Shown here piece by piece: positions 39,760 to 49,406 of a stretch of 64,000 nucleotides of DNA (positions are counted from its first letter, which is position 1; every line of letters begins with the position of its first letter). Source of the DNA: Buttiauxella agrestis ATCC 33320 (lineage in GTDB: Bacteria > Pseudomonadota > Gammaproteobacteria > Enterobacterales > Enterobacteriaceae); the NCBI RefSeq assembly GCF_000735355.1, contig NZ_JMPI01000024.1, forward strand, positions 1-64,000. Reading direction: 5' to 3'. The notes under the pieces were generated by a model. That model saw only the letters and a list, made by a program, of their open reading frames with translations, was not told where the DNA came from and did not search any database. Position numbers and translations under genes: made by a program.

Positions 39760-40773
39760 ATGACACAGCCACTCGTTGGAAAACAGATTCTCATTGTTGA
39801 GGACGAGCCCGTTTTCCGCTCTTTGCTGGAGAATTATCTTTCTTCTTTAGGGGCAATCATTGCCGTTGCCACTGATGGTATCGACGCTCTGGAAAAAATA
39901 TCCACTTTTGCGCCCGATTTACTGATTTGTGATTTGGCGATGCCGCGCATGAATGGACTGAAATTAGTCGAGCATCTGCGTAATGAAGGGGTGCAAACGC
40001 CGATATTAGTTATCTCCGCGACTGAGAATATGTCAGACATCGCCAAAGCGCTGCGTTTTGGCGTGCAGGATGTTCTGCTTAAACCTATTAAAGATCTTAA
40101 CCGCTTACGTGAAACCGTTTTTGCTTGCCTCTATCCCAATATGTTTAATTCGCGGGTTGAAGAAGAAGAACGTTTGTTCCAGGACTGGGACGCGCTGGTC
40201 AGCGACCCGCAGGCGGCGTCTAAATTACTGCAAGAACTGCAACCCCCGGTGCAACAGGTGATGTCGCATTGTCGCGTCAATTACCGTCAACTGATTACCC
40301 TCAATCAACCTGGGCTGGTTCTGGATATCGCTCCGCTTTCAGAAAACGACCTGGCATTTTATTGCCTCGATGTGACTCGAGCAGGGGATAACGGCGTGTT
40401 AGCTGCACTGCTATTACGGGCATTATTTAATGGCTTATTGCAGGAACAGCTTTCCCACCAGCATCAGCGGTTACCAGAATTAGGGAATTTGCTTAAACAA
40501 GTTAACCAGTTATTACGACAAGCTAATTTGACCGGACAGTTTCCCCTCATGGTTGGCTATTACCATAGCGAGCTTAAAAACCTCATTTTGGTCTCCGCTG
40601 GACTGAATGCGACTTTAAATACCGGCGAGCATCAAATTCAGGTCAGTAATGGTGTGCCTCTGGGCACTCTGGGCAATACTTACCTTAATCAGATTAGCCA
40701 GCGTTGCGAATCCTGGCAGTGTCAGGTGTGGGGTTCCGGCGGGCGTTTAAGACTCATGTTGTCTGCGGAATGA
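39760..40773 (+). CDS. rssB: RpoS adaptor/response regulator RssB
   Basis: RssB delivers sigma S to ClpXP for degradation. It has 337 residues as in E. coli. The receiver domain has the phosphoacceptor Asp58 (LLICDLAMPRMNG) and acidic pocket VEDEP. The C-terminal PP2C-like domain (about 150-335) lacks metal-binding phosphatase residues and acts as a binding domain. ATG 39760 follows GGGGAG, and an upstream start at 39712 is rejected. The FNR- or NarL-like control seen elsewhere is absent here. Confidence 0.96.
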   Translation: MTQPLVGKQILIVEDEPVFRSLLENYLSSLGAIIAVATDGIDALEKISTFAPDLLICDLAMPRMNGLKLVEHLRNEGVQTPILVISATENMSDIAKALRFGVQDVLLKPIKDLNRLRETVFACLYPNMFNSRVEEEERLFQDWDALVSDPQAASKLLQELQPPVQQVMSHCRVNYRQLITLNQPGLVLDIAPLSENDLAFYCLDVTRAGDNGVLAALLLRALFNGLLQEQLSHQHQRLPELGNLLKQVNQLLRQANLTGQFPLMVGYYHSELKNLILVSAGLNATLNTGEHQIQVSNGVPLGTLGNTYLNQISQRCESWQCQVWGSGGRLRLMLSAE

Positions 40774-40972
40774 GCATCTGGATGCTTGAAAACATTTAGG
40801 TTTTCTCCCCTATCTTTGCTGGTGCTAATATCGTACTTAACCAACTCGTATTTATCTTAAATTACCAGCGCAGCGGGTAAACAGCGGCAGATTTCATTTT
40901 TAAGCTGATATACTCGATGCGTATTTTAATTGACTTGCAAGTGAAAACTTGAACAGTCCAGGAGATTTTTCA

Positions 40973-41881
40973 ATGGCTGCCATTAATTCTAAAGTAAGAA
41001 AAGCAGTAATCCCTGTTGCGGGATTGGGTACACGCATGTTACCGGCCACCAAGGCAATTCCAAAAGAGATGCTGCCGCTGGTTGATAAGCCACTTATTCA
41101 ATATGTGGTCAATGAATGTATCGCCGCAGGTATTACTGAAATTGTGCTGGTAACGCACTCGTCGAAAAACTCCATCGAAAACCATTTCGATACCAGTTTT
41201 GAACTGGAAGCCATGCTGGAAAAACGCGTTAAGCGCCAGTTGCTGGAAGAAGTTCAGGCTATCTGCCCACCGCATGTAACTATCATGCAGGTTCGTCAGG
41301 GTCTGGCGAAAGGCCTCGGCCACGCCGTACTGTGCGCGCATCCGGTTGTCGGTGATGAGCCGGTAGCGGTTATTTTGCCTGACGTAATCCTCGATGAATT
41401 CGAGTCTGATTTGTCTCAAGACAACCTGGCAGAAATGATCAAACGTTTTGATGCGACAGGCCACAGCCAGATTATGGTTGAGCCGGTAGAAGACGTGACG
41501 GCTTACGGTGTTGTTGACTGTAAAGGCGTTGAACTAAATGAAGGTGACAGCGTGCCGATGGTTGGCATTGTTGAGAAGCCAAAAGCAAACGTCGCGCCGT
41601 CCAACCTGGCTGTTGTGGGCCGTTACGTGCTGACCGCCGATATCTGGCCGCTGTTGTCCAAAACGCCTCCAGGTGCGGGCGATGAAATTCAGCTGACTGA
41701 CTCCATTGCGATGCTGATGGAAAAACAAACCGTTGAAGCGTATCACATGAAAGGCGTGAGCCATGACTGTGGTAACAAACTTGGCTATATGCAGGCGTTT
41801 GTGGAATACGGTATTCGTCACAACACTCTGGGTGCTGATTTCAAAGCATGGCTTGAAGAGACGGTTGGCACGAAAAAGTAA
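40973..41881 (+). CDS. galU: UTP-glucose-1-phosphate uridylyltransferase GalU
   Basis: GalU makes UDP-glucose from UTP and glucose 1-phosphate, supplying LPS, osmoregulated glucans, trehalose and the next gene's substrate. It has 302 residues, the E. coli length, with the nucleotide-binding motif [19 protein letters not shown] and later LPDVILD and [11 protein letters not shown] 40973 follows CAGGAG. It is 24 bases upstream of a UDP-glucose dehydrogenase gene, so the pair makes and then oxidises UDP-glucose. Confidence 0.98.
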   Translation: MAAINSKVRKAVIPVAGLGTRMLPATKAIPKEMLPLVDKPLIQYVVNECIAAGITEIVLVTHSSKNSIENHFDTSFELEAMLEKRVKRQLLEEVQAICPPHVTIMQVRQGLAKGLGHAVLCAHPVVGDEPVAVILPDVILDEFESDLSQDNLAEMIKRFDATGHSQIMVEPVEDVTAYGVVDCKGVELNEGDSVPMVGIVEKPKANVAPSNLAVVGRYVLTADIWPLLSKTPPGAGDEIQLTDSIAMLMEKQTVEAYHMKGVSHDCGNKLGYMQAFVEYGIRHNTLGADFKAWLEETVGTKK

Positions 41882-41905
41882 TTCATTGCAACGCAGGATA
41901 GAAAG

Positions 41906-43246
41906 ATGAAAGTTACTGTATTTGGTATCGGCTATGTAGGACTCGTGCAGGCAGCAGTGCTTGCGGAAGTCGGGCACGATGTAATGTGCATAGATGTCGA
42001 TGCAAAGAAAGTCGAAAATCTGAAAAACGGCGTGATCCCTATTTTTGAGCCGGGCTTAACGCCGCTGGTGAAAAAAAACTATGAAGAAGGGCGTTTACAT
42101 TTCAGCACTGATGCTGAAATGGGCGTTCAACATGGTGAAATGCAATTTATCGCCGTGGGTACACCGCCTGATGAAGACGGTTCTGCCGACCTGAAATACG
42201 TTACCGCCGTCGCGCGAACCATCGCCCAGTACATGACTTCCCATAAAGTTGTGCTCGATAAATCTACGGTTCCGGTTGGAACCGCAGATAAAGTTCGCGC
42301 CGTAATGGAAGAAACCCTGAAAGCGCGTGGCGTGGATGTTTCCTTTGATGTGGTCTCTAACCCGGAATTCCTCAAAGAAGGTGCCGCGGTTTCCGACTGT
42401 ATGCGTCCTGAGCGTATCGTTATCGGTACCGATAACGAAGACATCGTTGATCTACTGCGTGAGTTGTACGAGCCATTCAACCGTAACCACGACCGCATGA
42501 TCCTGATGGATATCCGTAGCGCGGAGCTGACTAAGTACGCAGCCAACTGTATGTTGGCGACCAAAATCAGCTTTATGAACGAGATTTCGAACCTGGCAGA
42601 ACGCCTGGGTGCGGATATCGAAAAAGTGCGTATGGGTATCGGCTCAGATTCGCGTATTGGCTACAGCTTTATTTATCCAGGCTGTGGTTATGGCGGTTCC
42701 TGTTTCCCTAAAGATGTTCAGGCTCTGATTCGCACTGCCCAGCAGATTGGCTATACGCCGCGTATTCTGCAGGCGGTTGAAGAGGTAAACCAGGACCAGA
42801 AGTTAAAACTCCCTGAGTTTATTTATCGTCACTTTGGTGAAAATCTGGAAGGCAAAACCTTCGCGCTGTGGGGGCTTTCTTTCAAACCTAATACTGACGA
42901 TATGCGTGAAGCCTCAAGCCGCGTCCTGATGGAAGCGCTGTGGGAACGCGGTGCTCAGGTGCAGGCGTATGACCCGGAAGCAATGGATGAAACCCAGCGC
43001 ATTTATGGACATCGCTCAGATCTGAAACTGATGGGAACTAAAGAAGCTGCATTGCAGGGAGCGGATGCTCTGGTTATTTGTACTGAATGGCAGAGTTTCA
43101 AAGCACCTGATTTCGATGCAATTAAGAAGTCTCTGAGACAACCTATTATCTTCGATGGCCGTAACTTGTATGATCCTGAAAGGCTCAGTAAGCGCGGTTT
43201 TGTTTATTATGCAATCGGTCGCGGAGCGTCCCTCAATATTGCGTAA
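41906..43246 (+). CDS. ugd: UDP-glucose 6-dehydrogenase
   Basis: This enzyme oxidises UDP-glucose to UDP-glucuronate with two NAD+. The 446-residue protein has the Rossmann motif [20 protein letters not shown], the mid-chain catalytic Lys region [24 protein letters not shown], and the nucleophilic Cys in [18 protein letters not shown]. It belongs to the longer bacterial class, distinct from the 388-residue Ugd in the E. coli polysaccharide locus. A second ugd elsewhere in this genome is likely but unseen. It is probably co-transcribed with galU. Products could feed capsule, colanic acid or aminoarabinose synthesis. Confidence 0.95.
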   Translation: MKVTVFGIGYVGLVQAAVLAEVGHDVMCIDVDAKKVENLKNGVIPIFEPGLTPLVKKNYEEGRLHFSTDAEMGVQHGEMQFIAVGTPPDEDGSADLKYVTAVARTIAQYMTSHKVVLDKSTVPVGTADKVRAVMEETLKARGVDVSFDVVSNPEFLKEGAAVSDCMRPERIVIGTDNEDIVDLLRELYEPFNRNHDRMILMDIRSAELTKYAANCMLATKISFMNEISNLAERLGADIEKVRMGIGSDSRIGYSFIYPGCGYGGSCFPKDVQALIRTAQQIGYTPRILQAVEEVNQDQKLKLPEFIYRHFGENLEGKTFALWGLSFKPNTDDMREASSRVLMEALWERGAQVQAYDPEAMDETQRIYGHRSDLKLMGTKEAALQGADALVICTEWQSFKAPDFDAIKKSLRQPIIFDGRNLYDPERLSKRGFVYYAIGRGASLNIA

Positions 43247-43846
43247 TAAGTAGGGTTGTAGGAAATATCCGGTTACCGGCGCAGCAAATCTTATTGGCGA
43301 TCGAGTCCTGAGGATTTGTTGGCGTCCGGTTTCCCGGATACAGATATCGCTTCCCCGCACGACTATTATTACTCGAGCTTATAGCTAATCCCGTTTTATC
43401 CCATCTCCTTCCATTCTTACTTCTACTTGCAGAAATTTGACCCTGCCCAGCGTAATGCTATGGCTGATTTATTGACCGCAGACAAATTGATCCGTGATTT
43501 ATCTCACAGTGCAGGCTGGCGTTTGTTATTCGTTCGAAACCCCTCGGACTTATGCGGAGCCAAACCTGACAACCATTTTAATGCTCTGCAATGGGACTGT
43601 TAATTCCATTTCTTTATATGTGGTAATCCATAAAATCGACGATTCACTGGCACATACATACTCGAATTTATATTGATAGCCAGAACGGCGTACAGTGGCA
43701 GGGAGAGAGGCTCAGGACAATTCAGGACGATATCAGAGGAGGTGAAATGAAAAGGTCACCTGGTTTCTTTTTATGTTCTTGTTGAAAGCGTACAAAACAA
43801 AAATCCCGCCGAAGCGGGATTTAATAAGCAGCACTAAAAGCAAAAA
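43247..43846. other. 600-base gap between ugd and hns with small open frames
   Basis: No confident gene. A 47-codon frame at 43460-43603 (MADLLTADKLIRDL...) looks protein-like but lacks a ribosome binding site and a clear homologue; it may be an eroded gene end. At 43733-43785 an ideal Shine-Dalgarno sequence (AGGAGGTGAA) precedes a 12-codon frame starting at 43747. The same bases form AGGTGA-N10-TCACCT, followed by T-rich sequence, which might be a terminator instead. Confidence 0.4.
43801..43822. terminator. Terminator of hns
   Basis: AAATCCCGC-CGAA-GCGGGATTT is a perfect stem with a stable tetraloop just past the hns stop codon. Confidence 0.85.
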
Positions 43847-44257
43847 TTAGGCAATCAGGAAGTCTTCCAGTTTTTTGCCTTGTTCTTCCATTGCTTTTTT
43901 GATTACTGCTGGAGTACGGCCCTGGCCAGTCCAGGTTTTGCTTTCGCCGTTTTCGTCGATGTACTGATATTTAGCTGGGCGCGCAGCGCGTTTTGCTTTG
44001 CCTGCAGATTTAACAGCAGCCATGCTATTCAGTAATTCGTTAGGATCAATGCCATCAGCAATCAGCATTTCACGGTATTGTTGCAGTTTACGAGTGCGTT
44101 CTTCAATTTCTGCTGCAGCAGCATTATCTTCTTCGCGACGTTCGTTAACAACAACTTCTAATTTTTCCAGCATTTCTTCCAGCGTTTCCAGAGTACATTC
44201 TCTAGCTTGTGCACGAAGAGTACGGATGTTGTTCAGAATTTTAAGTGCTTCGCTCAT
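43847..44257 (-). CDS. hns: Nucleoid-associated silencer H-NS
   Basis: H-NS binds AT-rich DNA and silences acquired genes. It has 136 residues (137 in E. coli). Residues 1-65 form the coiled-coil oligomerisation domain ([36 protein letters not shown]). A linker rich in Lys and Ala follows (about 78-95). The C-terminal DNA-binding domain (about 96-136) carries the QGR core motif in [13 protein letters not shown]. It is convergent with ugd and divergent from tdk. Confidence 0.98.
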   Translation of the reverse strand: MSEALKILNNIRTLRAQARECTLETLEEMLEKLEVVVNERREEDNAAAAEIEERTRKLQQYREMLIADGIDPNELLNSMAAVKSAGKAKRAARPAKYQYIDENGESKTWTGQGRTPAVIKKAMEEQGKKLEDFLIA

Positions 44258-44812
44258 TTTAGTAATCTCAATCTTATATTGATGGTTGGCTTGTTGGGCT
44301 AATAATAGAGGCTTAAATTAACTTCTGCAATAGGGGGTAATGTAAGGAATCTAAAATTCCATAATATTTTGTCGATTTATAAAAGCGTATTAACTTAAAT
44401 TTTGACTTACATGCGTGGTAAACAAAACGTGGATAACTCAATTTTTCTTCAACAACCCTGATAGAGTCATGGGTTGTTGGTGCAGTAAATTGAGCCATAA
44501 GAGCATTAATGGCGAAATATCAACCTTTGGTATTATTGTCCTTTCCAGGGGATATTCTTAATAGAACATTATTATTAGCGATTCATCACACTTTAAGGAA
44601 TAGTGGGGAAAACACTGAAAACTCCGTAAGTTAAGTGCTGCATGATGGCTTTTAAACAACCGGCATGCCGAACCAATGCGCTGTGAGATTTATATATCGG
44701 CCCGATAATGCAGGAATTTTCCATACTACCATCAGGTAGCGGCAACTCTGTAACGGCTTATGATATAATCCGTGTTAATAATATTTACATTTTAACTCAG
44801 GCTAGCTGACCA
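44258..44812. other. 555-base AT-rich gap between hns and tdk
   Basis: No gene could be supported. A perfect -10 hexamer TATAAT for tdk lies at 44764-44769, 44 bases before its ATG. A short palindrome CTACC-ATCA-GGTAG at 44726-44739 overlaps the likely -35 region and may be an operator. The rest is AT-rich, as expected for an autoregulated hns promoter. Confidence 0.6.
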
Positions 44813-45418
44813 ATGGCGCAACTCTACTTTTACTATTCCGCAATGAATGCGGGGAAATCCACTGCATTACTGCAATCTTCATACAACTATCAAGAGCGCG
44901 GAATGCGCACGCTGGTGTATACCGCAGAAATTGACAATCGATTTGGTTCTGGAAAGGTGAGTTCTCGTATTGGATTGTCGTCGCCTGCAAAGCTCTACAA
45001 TGCTTCAACTCAATTGTTCAATGAAATACGGGATGAGCATCAACGTAATGCCGTGAATTGTGTCCTGGTGGACGAATGCCAGTTCCTGACGCGAGATCAA
45101 GTATTAGCTTTATCAGATGTCGTAGATGACCTTGATATTCCCGTGCTGTGTTATGGATTACGCACTGACTTCCAGGGTGAACTATTTGGCGGGAGCCAAT
45201 ATTTATTGGCATGGTCAGATAAGCTGGTGGAATTAAAAACCATTTGTTTCTGTGGCCGCAAGGCGAGCATGGTATTGCGACTTGATCACGAAGGTCGCCC
45301 GTATAACCAGGGCGAACAGGTAGTTATCGGTGGTAATGAACGCTATGTATCGGTATGCCGCAAGCATTACAAAGAAGCGCTGCAAAAAGGCTCCCTACAA
45401 GGCATTCAGGGCGCTTAA
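44813..45418 (+). CDS. tdk: Thymidine kinase
   Basis: Tdk phosphorylates thymidine and deoxyuridine in nucleoside salvage. It has 201 residues, slightly shorter than E. coli (205). It shows the P-loop SAMNAGKST, the Walker B-like VLVDECQFL, the catalytic Glu in that motif, the lid segment [12 protein letters not shown] and a C-terminal Cys supplying the structural zinc site (CRKHY). The ATG at 44813 matches the conserved [16 protein letters not shown]. Confidence 0.97.
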   Translation: MAQLYFYYSAMNAGKSTALLQSSYNYQERGMRTLVYTAEIDNRFGSGKVSSRIGLSSPAKLYNASTQLFNEIRDEHQRNAVNCVLVDECQFLTRDQVLALSDVVDDLDIPVLCYGLRTDFQGELFGGSQYLLAWSDKLVELKTICFCGRKASMVLRLDHEGRPYNQGEQVVIGGNERYVSVCRKHYKEALQKGSLQGIQGA

Positions 45419-45501
45419 AAAACAAAATGAAGGGAAAGGGAAGGCTTTCCCCTTGAAGGCTGTATAACGCTTTACAGTGTGATTTTGAAAGATGCAGATA
45501 T

Positions 45502-45528
45502 AAAAAAACCCGCCGAGGCGGGTTTTTT
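45502..45528. terminator. Bidirectional terminator between tdk and adhE
   Basis: AAAAACCCGCC-GA-GGCGGGTTTTTT is a strong stem with A and T tracts for both converging transcripts. E. coli has an insZ remnant in this gap; none is present here. Confidence 0.92.
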
Positions 45529-45542
45529 ATTAGCGATAACAA

Positions 45543-48227
45543 TTAAGCGGTTTTCTTCGCTTTCTTGTCAGCTTTAGCGGCAGGAGCTGCTGTTTTAGCC
45601 TGTGCTGCTTCGTTGCCTTCTTCGGAGAATTCACGACCGTAGAAGGTATCCATCAGAATTTGTTTCAGCTCAGAGATCAGTGGGTAACGTGGGTTAGCAC
45701 CGGTACACTGGTCATCGAACGCATCTTCAGACAGTTTGTCAACGTGAGCCAGGAAGTCAGCTTCCTGAACGCCAGCTTCGCGGATGGACTTAGGAATACC
45801 CAGTTCAGCCTTGATGCTGTCAAGCCATGCCAGCAGTTTCTCAATCTTAGCCGCAGTACGGTCGCCCGGTGCGCTCAGACCCAGATGGTCTGCGATTTCA
45901 GCATAACGACGACGCGCTTGTGGGCGGTCATACTGGCTGAATGCAGTCTGCTTAGTTGGGTTGTCGTTCGCGTTATAACGGATAACGTTGGAGATCAACA
46001 GGGCGTTCGCCAGACCGTGAGGAATGTGGAACTGAGAACCCAGTTTGTGAGCCATTGAGTGACACACACCCAGGAAGGCGTTCGCAAACGCAATACCCGC
46101 GATGGTCGCAGCGTTGTGTACACGCTCACGAGCAACTGGGTTTTTAGAGCCTTCGTTGTAAGATGCTGGCAGGTTTTCTTTCAGCAGTTTCAGCGCTTGC
46201 AGAGCCTGACCGTCAGAGAACTCGCTCGCCAGAACAGAAACGTAAGCTTCCAGTGCGTGAGTTACGGCATCAAGACCACCGAATGCACACAGGGACTTAG
46301 GCATGTCCATTACCAGGTTGGCATCAACAATCGCCATGTCTGGAGTCAGAGCGTAGTCAGCCAGTGGGTATTTCTGGCCAGTTGCATCATCAGTTACAAC
46401 TGCAAACGGAGTCACTTCTGAACCCGTACCGGAAGTGGTGGTAACCGCGATCATTTTCGCTTTTACGCCCATTTTCGGGAACTTGTAGATACGCTTACGG
46501 ATGTCCATGAAGCGCAGAGCCAGTTCTTCGAAGTGAGTTTCTGGGTGCTCGTACATAACCCACATGATTTTCGCAGCATCCATTGGTGAACCGCCGCCCA
46601 GCGCGATGATCACGTCTGGTTTGAAGGAGTTCGCCAGTTCTGCACCTTTACGTACCACGGTCAGAGTTGGGTCAGCTTCTACTTCGAAGAAGACTTCAGT
46701 TTCAACGCCAGCTGCTTTCAGAACAGAAGTGATCTGGTCCGCATAGCCGTTGTTGAACAGGAAACGGTCGGTAACGATCATCGCACGTTTGTGACCATCA
46801 GTAATCACTTCGTCCAGCGCGATTGGCAGAGAGCCACGGCGGAAGTAGATAGATTTCGGAAGTTTATGCCACAACATGTTCTCAGCTCGCTTAGCAACGG
46901 TTTTCTTGTTGATCAGGTGCTTAGGACCCACGTTCTCAGAGATGGAGTTACCACCCCATGAACCACAACCCAGAGTCAGGGAAGGCGCGAGTTTAAAGTT
47001 GTACAGGTCACCGATACCACCCTGTGAAGCAGGGGTGTTGATCAGGATACGTGCAGTTTTCATTTTGTCGCCGAAGTGCTTAACGCGCTCTGGCTGGTTG
47101 TCCTGGTCGGTGTACAGGCAAGAGGTGTGGCCGATGCCGCCCATCTCAACCAGTTTCTCAGCTTTAACAACTGCATCTTCGAAGCTCTTAGCACGGTACA
47201 TAGCCAGAGTTGGAGACAGTTTTTCGTGAGCAAATGGCTCAGATTCGTCAACAACGCTAACTTCACCAATCAGAATCTTGGTGTCAGCCGGTACTGTAAA
47301 GCCTGCCAGTTCAGCAATTTTGGTTGCTGGCTGACCAACGATAGCTGCGTTCAGCGCGCCGTTTTTCAGGATGATGTCCTGAACAGCTTTCAGCTCTTTG
47401 CCCTGCAGCATGTAGCCGCCGTGGGATGCAAAACGTTCGCGCACTGCGTTATAAGCAGAGTCAACAACGATAACTGATTGCTCGGAAGCACAGATTACGC
47501 CGTTATCAAAGGTTTTAGACATCAGGATAGAAGCAACAACACGTTTGATGTCGGCAGTTTCGTCAACAACAACTGGAGTGTTACCTGCGCCTACGCCGAT
47601 GGCTGGTTTACCGGAGCTGTATGCAGCCTTAACCATGCCTGGGCCACCAGTAGCCAGAATCATGTTGATATCTGGGTGGTGCATCAGAGCGTTAGACAGT
47701 TCGACAGATGGCTGGTCAATCCAACCAATCAGATCTTTAGGAGCACCCGCAGCGATTGCAGCTTGCAGAACGATGTCTGCGGCTTTATTGGTCGCGTCTT
47801 TTGCACGTGGGTGTGGAGAGAAGATGATCGCGTTACGAGTCTTCAAGCTGATCAGAGACTTAAAGATAGCCGTTGAAGTTGGGTTAGTCGTCGGAACGAT
47901 ACCGCAGATGATACCGATTGGCTCAGCGATGGTGATAGTACCGAAGGTCTGGTCTTCACTCAGAACACCACAGGTCTTTTCATCTTTATAGGCGTTGTAG
48001 ATATACTCTGAAGCAAAGTGGTTTTTGATCACTTTATCTTCAACGATACCCATGCCAGATTCGGCAACGGCTAGTTTCGCTAGAGGGATTCGAGCATCGG
48101 CGGCTGCCAGAGCGGCGGCGCGGAAGATTTTATCAACTTGCTCTTGAGTAAAGTTGGCATATTCACGCTGGGCTTTCTTGACGCGCTCTACAAGTGCGTT
48201 AAGTTCAGCGACATTAGTTACAGCCAT
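45543..48227 (-). CDS. adhE: Bifunctional acetaldehyde-CoA/alcohol dehydrogenase AdhE
   Basis: AdhE converts acetyl-CoA to ethanol in two NADH-dependent steps during fermentation and forms spirosomes. The ATG at 48227 (MAVTNVAELNALVERVKKAQ) gives 894 residues (891 in E. coli); a 36-codon longer reading is rejected. The N-terminal aldehyde dehydrogenase half has the catalytic Cys in FDNGVICASEQSVI. The linker at about 440-450 leads to the Fe-dependent alcohol dehydrogenase half, with GGGSPMDAAK and the iron-ligand region GVCHSMAHKLGSQFHIPHG. The C-terminal tail is Ala/Lys-rich. CAGGAG precedes the ATG. Confidence 0.98.
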   Translation of the reverse strand: MAVTNVAELNALVERVKKAQREYANFTQEQVDKIFRAAALAAADARIPLAKLAVAESGMGIVEDKVIKNHFASEYIYNAYKDEKTCGVLSEDQTFGTITIAEPIGIICGIVPTTNPTSTAIFKSLISLKTRNAIIFSPHPRAKDATNKAADIVLQAAIAAGAPKDLIGWIDQPSVELSNALMHHPDINMILATGGPGMVKAAYSSGKPAIGVGAGNTPVVVDETADIKRVVASILMSKTFDNGVICASEQSVIVVDSAYNAVRERFASHGGYMLQGKELKAVQDIILKNGALNAAIVGQPATKIAELAGFTVPADTKILIGEVSVVDESEPFAHEKLSPTLAMYRAKSFEDAVVKAEKLVEMGGIGHTSCLYTDQDNQPERVKHFGDKMKTARILINTPASQGGIGDLYNFKLAPSLTLGCGSWGGNSISENVGPKHLINKKTVAKRAENMLWHKLPKSIYFRRGSLPIALDEVITDGHKRAMIVTDRFLFNNGYADQITSVLKAAGVETEVFFEVEADPTLTVVRKGAELANSFKPDVIIALGGGSPMDAAKIMWVMYEHPETHFEELALRFMDIRKRIYKFPKMGVKAKMIAVTTTSGTGSEVTPFAVVTDDATGQKYPLADYALTPDMAIVDANLVMDMPKSLCAFGGLDAVTHALEAYVSVLASEFSDGQALQALKLLKENLPASYNEGSKNPVARERVHNAATIAGIAFANAFLGVCHSMAHKLGSQFHIPHGLANALLISNVIRYNANDNPTKQTAFSQYDRPQARRRYAEIADHLGLSAPGDRTAAKIEKLLAWLDSIKAELGIPKSIREAGVQEADFLAHVDKLSEDAFDDQCTGANPRYPLISELKQILMDTFYGREFSEEGNEAAQAKTAAPAAKADKKAKKTA

Positions 48228-48251
48228 AATGCTCTCCTGATAATGTTTAAA

Positions 48252-48372
48252 CTCTTTTAGTAAATGAGCTGCTCGAGACGACAGTATAGTCAGCGGGCAA
48301 CAGCTTGCGTAAAACCACGAGCCACGACTATCCAAAAACTTCCCAAAACGACCTGCTGATTTACTAAAAGAG
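48252..48372 (-). promoter_or_regulatory. adhE 5' leader with long inverted repeat
   Basis: CTCTTTTAGTAAAT at 48252-48265 pairs with ATTTACTAAAAGAG at 48359-48372, with extra pairing toward AGC/GCT on the loop side. The 14-bp perfect stem encloses about 90 bases just upstream of the adhE ribosome binding site (48232-48240). In E. coli adhE, RNase III cleavage of a leader structure is needed for translation, and this stem is a good candidate for the same structure. Confidence 0.65.
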
Positions 48373-48708
48373 CCTTATCGAAAAAACCTATTCATGGTCT
48401 GAATTATACGCTCTTCAGATGTATCCAAGAGTACTCACTTCTGAGTAGGTTTTTTGTGATGTAAATCACATTATCCTAAGGCTGACTCCATTCAGCACGC
48501 CAGAATCAGGTTACTGATAAATCTTTAAAATTTTAGTCACAGCTAAGACAAAACAAACTACCATATTTTCAACAAGCGGGTAACATTATTGATTAATATC
48601 GCATTTGCTTCTAAAAGTAGTTATCTATGCTACGAAAGGGCGTAGCGCCAGCAACTGTTTTCCATTACATTACGCCGGCCTTTGCTACGTTCATTTGCGG
48701 AGTTTTTA

Positions 48709-49356
48709 GTGGCTCAATCCTTGTTTGATTTGCCTACCTATTTTAAGTTCTTTATTGGCTTGTTCGCGCTGGTAAACCCGGTGGGGATTATTCCCGTCTT
48801 TATTAGCATGACCAGCTACCAAACCGCGGTAGCGAGGAATAAAACCAACCTTACTGCAAATCTGTCAGTAGCTATCATCTTATGGACGTCATTGTTCCTC
48901 GGTGACGGCATTCTTCAGTTATTCGGTATATCAATAGATTCTTTCCGTATTGCCGGTGGGATTCTGGTCGTGACTATTGCGATGTCGATGATTAGCGGTA
49001 AGCTCGGGGAAGATAAACAGAACAAACAAGAGAAGTCAGAAAGTGCTATTCGCGAAAGCGTAGGTGTTGTTCCCCTGGCACTACCACTAATGGCCGGCCC
49101 TGGTGCAATCAGTTCTACCATTGTCTGGGGAACGCGCTACCATAGCTGGAATTATTTAATCGGTTTTACGATTGCTATTGCACTATTTGCTTTCTGTTGT
49201 TGGTTGGTTTTCCGCCTTGCGCCATGGTTAGTACGTCTGCTGGGGCAAACGGGCATTAACGTCATCACCCGTATTATGGGGTTGTTATTGATGGCTTTGG
49301 GGATTGAATTTATTGTCACCGGTCTGAAAACTATCTTCCCCGGATTGCTAAGTTAG
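48709..49356 (+). CDS. ychE: MarC family inner-membrane protein YchE
   Basis: This 215-residue protein has about six membrane segments, with family motifs FIGLFALVNPVGIIPVFISMT, FRIAGGILVVTIAMSMISG and PLALPLMAGPGAISSTIVWG. MarC/YchE proteins have no established substrate. GTG at 48709 is chosen because GGAG lies six bases upstream and the length then equals E. coli YchE; an ATG 27 bases earlier has no such site. An intrinsic terminator follows at 49379. The 481-base gap before it belongs mostly to the adhE control region. Confidence 0.93.
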   Translation: MAQSLFDLPTYFKFFIGLFALVNPVGIIPVFISMTSYQTAVARNKTNLTANLSVAIILWTSLFLGDGILQLFGISIDSFRIAGGILVVTIAMSMISGKLGEDKQNKQEKSESAIRESVGVVPLALPLMAGPGAISSTIVWGTRYHSWNYLIGFTIAIALFAFCCWLVFRLAPWLVRLLGQTGINVITRIMGLLLMALGIEFIVTGLKTIFPGLLS

Positions 49357-49378
49357 TTCTGCTGAATCTGATATATGA

Positions 49379-49406
49379 AAAAGCAGAATAACCATTCTGC
49401 TTTTTT
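49379..49406 (+). terminator. Intrinsic terminator of ychE
   Basis: AGCAGAAT-AACC-ATTCTGCT followed by a T-run. Confidence 0.92.

Noticed and set aside
43494-43676. 60-codon plus-strand frame in the ugd-hns gap
   Set aside because: It overlaps the more protein-like 47-codon frame in another phase and has no start signal.
44313-44498. 61-codon minus-strand frame in the hns-tdk gap
   Set aside because: No ribosome binding site or recognisable family; AT-rich noncoding composition.
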